A stretch of 64,000 bases of DNA from Glandiceps talaboti (Eukaryota; Hemichordata; Enteropneusta; Spengelidae). The position numbers and the translations under genes were made by a program. Location: positions 15,105,001 through 15,169,000 of the forward strand of contig NC_135553.1 in assembly GCF_964340395.1 (NCBI RefSeq). Reading direction: 5' to 3'. Positions 59,398-64,000 of this stretch are shown one piece after another; positions within the stretch are counted from its first letter, which is position 1, and each line of letters begins with the position of its first letter. The notes beneath the pieces are model-generated. The model ran no database searches, was not told where the DNA came from, and saw only the letters and a program-made list of their open reading frames with translations.

Positions 59398-60433
59398 TCA
59401 CTGCAGCATGAGTGACTTCAAGTTGTCTTGTAGGATTGTATCTTTGACGGCTTGGAACACAAATTTGATATTTTCCGTGTCTATTGCCGTTGTAAAATGA
59501 TGGAACAATGGCTTTGTACGTTCTCTTCTTCTTGAGTCAAACATGTTAAGGATAAAGTTTTGTACATCGGTTGTGTCTTGTGGGTTGCCTTGAAATGAGC
59601 TGAAGTAGTCCCTTATGTTAACAGCTTTCACCTTGTCCTCTAACAAGTCTGTTTTGTTTAGGAAGAGTATGATTGAAACATTGGCAAATGACTTGTTATT
59701 GACAATCGTTTCAAAGATATTACATGATTCTTCTAATCGGTTGGTGACTCTATCTTCCATTAATACTTGATCAAATTCACTTGAAGACACTAGAAATAGT
59801 ATAGACGTTACTCCTTCAAAACACATGAACCACTTCTGTCGCTGTGACCTTTGCCCTCCGACATCCACAAACTTGAAAGGGATTCCCTTGATGTCCAGGT
59901 TGTGTTCCACAATTCCCTTTGTTGCTTTACGAGAGTGTAGAATATCTGCATTGGTTGGAGTAAAATTCTGAAATGAAATAATGCATGTATGTCTTTAGAT
60001 ATTTTACATATGTAAGAAGTAAGATTTTTCAACTATATTTCTAATTCAACTTCTTAGCCAATACAAAAGACTGTATTACATGCTGAGTTGCTCCACCCTC
60101 ATTAGCCAGCACCTGGGAAAGAGGTTGGCTGATACATGAGGGTGCGTCGTCACGGTGTACATTAGAAACTACCACAACATAAACTTCTTTTAAATTTATT
60201 ATTTCAAAAGGACGACAGACTGAATAGCTATCATGTGGAAAGGTTTAGAGGGATTTGAGGAACTTTGATTTTCAGGGAGATTTTACCTTGAGGGCGTAAT
60301 CTACATCAAACATTCCACAGTTCTTATCTCTATCAATTGATACTGATTCAGTCCGTGTAAGATGCCATGTAGAATAACTTACCGGTTGTCCAACACGATC
60401 TACCTCATCCAGGAAGTATTTCACAGAGTCTCC
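59398..60433 (-). CDS. G protein alpha subunit, G12/13 class, 3' part only
   Basis: Two exons: 60433-60383 (17 codons, [17 protein letters not shown]) and 59967-59398 (189 residues to TGA), joined in phase 0 with GT-AG sites. Together they cover the end of the helical domain and most of the Ras-like domain: the switch I region ([12 protein letters not shown]), switch [18 protein letters not shown] for guanine recognition, and the TTAIDTENI segment near the C terminus. The sequence [20 protein letters not shown] and the final LKSLMLQ are specific to the G-alpha-12/13 class, nearer GNA13 than GNA12. Known role: couples GPCRs to RhoGEFs and RhoA. The N-terminal exons with the GxGESGKS P-loop are not visible up to 64000, so the gene probably starts beyond the right edge. 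Confidence 0.93.
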
Positions 60434-63400
60434 CTGAAGTAAAATAGACACAAAATAATACATCAGTATAAAGACAAGTAACTATCGACCTAGAACAATT
60501 TACAAGACAAAGTGACATGACATTTTGGGTGATTAGTTTTCATATGACATTTTCAGTGATTGTCACACTCATTCAATATTAGATGTACTACATGTATGAT
60601 GAAGTACTGGAAATAACATGACAAGCATTGCATCTGTAGGACACACCTGAAATCAAACAGGGCTACTAGTAGTACACCATAGCTCACTGTCATCTGATCA
60701 TAAGATACACTGATTCAGTGATTAATGATAAGATACACTGATTTACGATTATTGCTGAAATCTAGGGAGGGTGATCATTGCTGAATCATCCCAGAATACA
60801 TTGCTCTTCTGGCATGACAGCAAAAAAAAGGACAATGGAGTTTGTACAACCAATGTATATTACAGTTGGTTCAATGTTGTCTATTAATTTATACTGGCTA
60901 TACATCAATGGTGGTTTTAAAACCACTTCAGTGTCAGGTATGTTGATAGTAATAATTACTTTAATTGGCATGGTTTATTTTAATAAAAGTGTCAACAAAC
61001 TGAAGTGGTGTGTATGTTTGTTGTTTCTGTAATGTACATGTAGTTGATCACGAAATTGACTGAAATCAGCTACCACATGTAATAGAGAGAACACAATATA
61101 TAACCTTTACTGTAGCCTGTTCACTGTGCTGTTTACATGTAGCTACATCATTAGCTGGTCATACATGTACCTACAAGTCCTTGTAACAATATGAGGGCTA
61201 GGAGGTACGACCAGCTAATGATGTATCTTGTAACAATACTGAGGGCTAGGAGGTATGACCAGCTAATGATGTATCTCAACAGCACAGTGAACAGTCTAGC
61301 CTGGAATCCATATGAATGGGGATTTCATTATTTCCCCATCAATCACTTATCAAAATTCAAAATCTCCATTCGCCTGGATTCTACGCTATAAACAGGCTAC
61401 CATTACTGGAGAGAATACATATATATATAGACTGTGGAGAAGACAATGTACTGGCAATACAGGAAAGGCCATTTAGTGTAAATTCACTTTAATTAGTTTC
61501 ATTTGTTTTAAGAACTATTAGTGATAATTACATGGTGATTGTTAACCAAATAGTCATTTGGATCTCAATAAAGTATTTACTTACTACAAAACTCCTTGCC
61601 TGATGACATGACCTTTCAGTAATGTTTATACTTCTAAAAGCCTTAAACAACTATAAATTGTACAGAAAGTGTCATCTTCATGAAATGAATACATGTAAAC
61701 AGTTGCAGTCGACAAATGTATCAATTGTATCAGTTCATCCACAACCACACATTTGTCTACAACTCCCTACATCAAATGTTATCAACAAGTCTGTCAATAA
61801 CACATTCATACCAACATTCTTTCCTGTCAAGAATAAACCCTGCATGGAACTGTTTACCCCTGAACACTATGGAAGCTCCATCCAGTACACCATATAAACA
61901 GTGTCTACAAACCCAGGATGCAATGTCAATTGACTCATTAATGACAGCTACCTCAACAGTGTGTTACATGTCTGTGTATGTGATAATTTATCTCTGGATG
62001 TTTACACGCTATTCTATAGATACAGACTATATTATCAAAATCATCGTCATATAAAATATGTAGAGAAAATGTCTGAATCCCCCCCCCCCCACCCCTCATA
62101 GGATGATATGGCTTGATTTTTAAATAAAACTTTATTTTTACCCTAGTGGCAATGATTGTGACTAAATCAAATTAGAAGCATATCTTTGCTGGTTTAGTAA
62201 AACTAAGGATGTCTATTGCTTCATTTAAAAGTGGCACAACGTGACTGTGTAAGCTATTTGACTCAAGTGATAATATTTGCATAAAATCATAACTAGCTAT
62301 CAATTTGACAGCATTGAAATTGTATTCTAGCATCGTTAGCACATGCGATATACTAGCAGTTTCCTCAACATGTTAATGTATGTATAATAAATTATAGGTG
62401 TTACTCCCAAATACCAGGTTTGAGTTCTACCAATAGGGAACTTGCAAACCCGCCATGTTGAATGTTGCATCATGGGAAATGTAATGATAAATACTAATCA
62501 ATTAGTATTGTAAACAATATTGTCACATTGTTTATAACCATGAATGATCAATTCATATTTAGCTTGACCAGTGTGGGAGCATTTATTTCATTGGTAGCTC
62601 CAGATAAGATATTACGATAACCACATATAATCCCATAGTCCTTTGCGTCTGAGCATGCTCAGTCTGGATTGCAAGTTCCTTATTGTAAGTGATGGTTATA
62701 TCACCCTTCTCACTAATTAGAATACATCGGGTATCTTTTACTTAATATACAGCAACAACTACACCAACAAACCATATACAAATGTAAACTAGGCTTGAAC
62801 CCCTTTAAGATGTATATTAAGTTTGCTGTATACATTTAACAGACATATTGTAGAGAGTAACAATACTTTAATTTGAATCTGCATTGACTCTGATGCATAT
62901 TTTTGTTCAAACTTTTTGGAGAAATTATAGGATTTTCATGTACAGTACAAGATAGTTGCTAGTTGAATATTATTCTGTCTGTCTTTTTCTTTGTGTATGT
63001 TTTTATATTTTTTATGGGACATCTGACATAAAAGAAATAATAACAATGATATCTTATACATGTAGAATATATGGCTGAAAGAAGACAATAATATAAGGAA
63101 ATCTCAGTGACTCAGTAGGGTTCGTATAACATTACAACACAGGATTAGGACACCATATGTACTTTCTATTAATAGAGATGTTGATACTCAAACAGCAAAA
63201 ATTATTGGTGCAATCTGATATGATAGATGTACTGTCTGGCATGACTGGCTAGGAGGAACTTTACACAGGAATATAGATGTAATGTACACTATTACAGCCT
63301 ATCTATACACTGTATTGATAATCTAAACTTGAATGGATGTAAACACTTGCAATACATTGCAAATGACAGTGTCTATGATTTAAAGTGTCACTAAAACATT

Positions 63401-64000
63401 CACACATACTATCCTACTGAGGTAACGTTTCTTTGTCAAAGGAATAAATGAATACTTTGTACGCAGCACAAAGTTCTAATTTGCCTTGATTTAATACCCC
63501 CTGTATACGTTTGGTGTTAAATCAATTGGATCAGTTTTTTTATGACACTGCCTCAGCTCAATGCAATACAATTCCATGCTTGTAAGTTACGAGGACTAAC
63601 TGCAGTGTTAGTGGACAGCATAGCCTGTAGGTGTCAGTGTGGCACTTGCACTAGAGATTAGTCTTTACAATTCTTCTGCTAGTAATAGGTAACGCGACAC
63701 CCTGTGAATTAGGGTGTACATGTACATGTAATTCCATTTTATTAGCAAGTACCTTAATAAGACTTTTTAAGTATCAATTTATTCAACAGTGTTATAAATG
63801 CCACTGTTACTAGTATCTAGTTTATACTCAATGTAATATGTAGCTAGAATGTGTGTGCTATGACTGCATAAATTCTGGTTCTCCCTCGTAAGCTAACTTT
63901 CAGATGTTACACACCAAAACCATTACAACAGCTGATGTTGTAACTTCTCTGCTATAAAGTGATTACAATGCTTGCAGTTATGTACATCTACATTTTCAAA
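60434..64000. other. intron of the G-alpha gene, probably; no exon seen
   Basis: I searched the minus strand for the upstream exon ending in RREFQL and for the P-loop exon and saw neither. The stretch is AT-rich, with a compound palindrome at 61114-61303 and a C-tract near 62078-62088. Open frames here lack splice or family support. Confidence 0.5.
61114..61303. repeat. compound inverted and direct repeat
   Basis: The left arm (61114-61163: AGCCTGTTCACTGTGCTGTT, ACATCATTAGCTGGTCATAC) is inverted at 61255-61303. The right side also holds a tandem duplication of TTGTAACAATA, TGAGGGCTAGGAGGTA and GACCAGCTAATGATGTATC (about 61181-61228 and 61229-61276), so the inner arm is present twice. Confidence 0.85.

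Noticed and set aside
60434-64000. Search for the upstream exons of the G-alpha gene
   Set aside because: No minus-strand segment resembling RREFQL or GxGESGKS with splice sites was found.

Overview
This is animal nuclear DNA. It is AT-rich and intron-rich, full of microsatellites, minisatellites and short palindromic DNA transposons. Five multi-domain proteins can be read, and several belong to families known mainly or only from animals (EMRE/SMDT1, the G-alpha-12/13 class, an ankyrin-SOCS protein, a PMAT-type nucleoside/monoamine transporter). Short introns and low GC suggest a marine invertebrate (for example a hemichordate, amphioxus, brachiopod, mollusc or annelid), but nothing here fixes the phylum. 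There are no operons, CRISPR arrays or prokaryotic features. Layout: 0-10.5 kb is mostly non-coding, with one possible 43-residue two-exon microprotein gene (1414-3420) and a palindromic MITE (8809-9289). An ankyrin/SOCS-box gene is on the minus strand at 10540-11874. From 11.9 to 21 kb I find repeats only: tandem arrays, hairpins, a 63-bp minisatellite and a 224-bp fold-back element with a perfect 9-bp target duplication. A complete seven-exon SLC29A4 (PMAT)-like gene occupies 21139-32600 on the minus strand, with a tRNA-Thr(AGU) gene and a second MITE copy inside its last intron. Head-to-head with it is a complete nine-exon HAGH (glyoxalase II) gene on the plus strand, 34048-40639. Then come the tail of a non-LTR retrotransposon (about 42 kb), a perfect 25-bp hairpin (43.2 kb), an intronless sulfotransferase-like gene (43595-44371), and SMDT1/EMRE in two exons (46612-50065) whose single intron holds about 38 copies of a 60-bp minisatellite. 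From 50 to 59.4 kb there is non-coding DNA with three recognisable MITEs. The 3' part of a G-alpha-12/13 gene lies at 59398-60433 on the minus strand; its 5' exons were not found and probably lie beyond the right edge. The genes have no shared pathway: HAGH (methylglyoxal detoxification; mitochondrial and cytosolic) and EMRE (mitochondrial calcium uniporter) both touch mitochondria, SLC29A4 and G-alpha-12/13 act at the plasma membrane, and the ASB-type protein is probably a Cullin-5 ubiquitin-ligase adaptor. I see no evidence of a new multi-gene system. The most unusual content is the family of fold-back transposons with 9-bp target duplications, a small dispersed hairpin element found at three loci, perfect inverted repeats, a CRE-bearing intronic array, and the candidate microprotein. 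All exon joins were made by eye from reading frame, GT/AG sites, phase agreement and family resemblance; none was tested by alignment software or RNA data.
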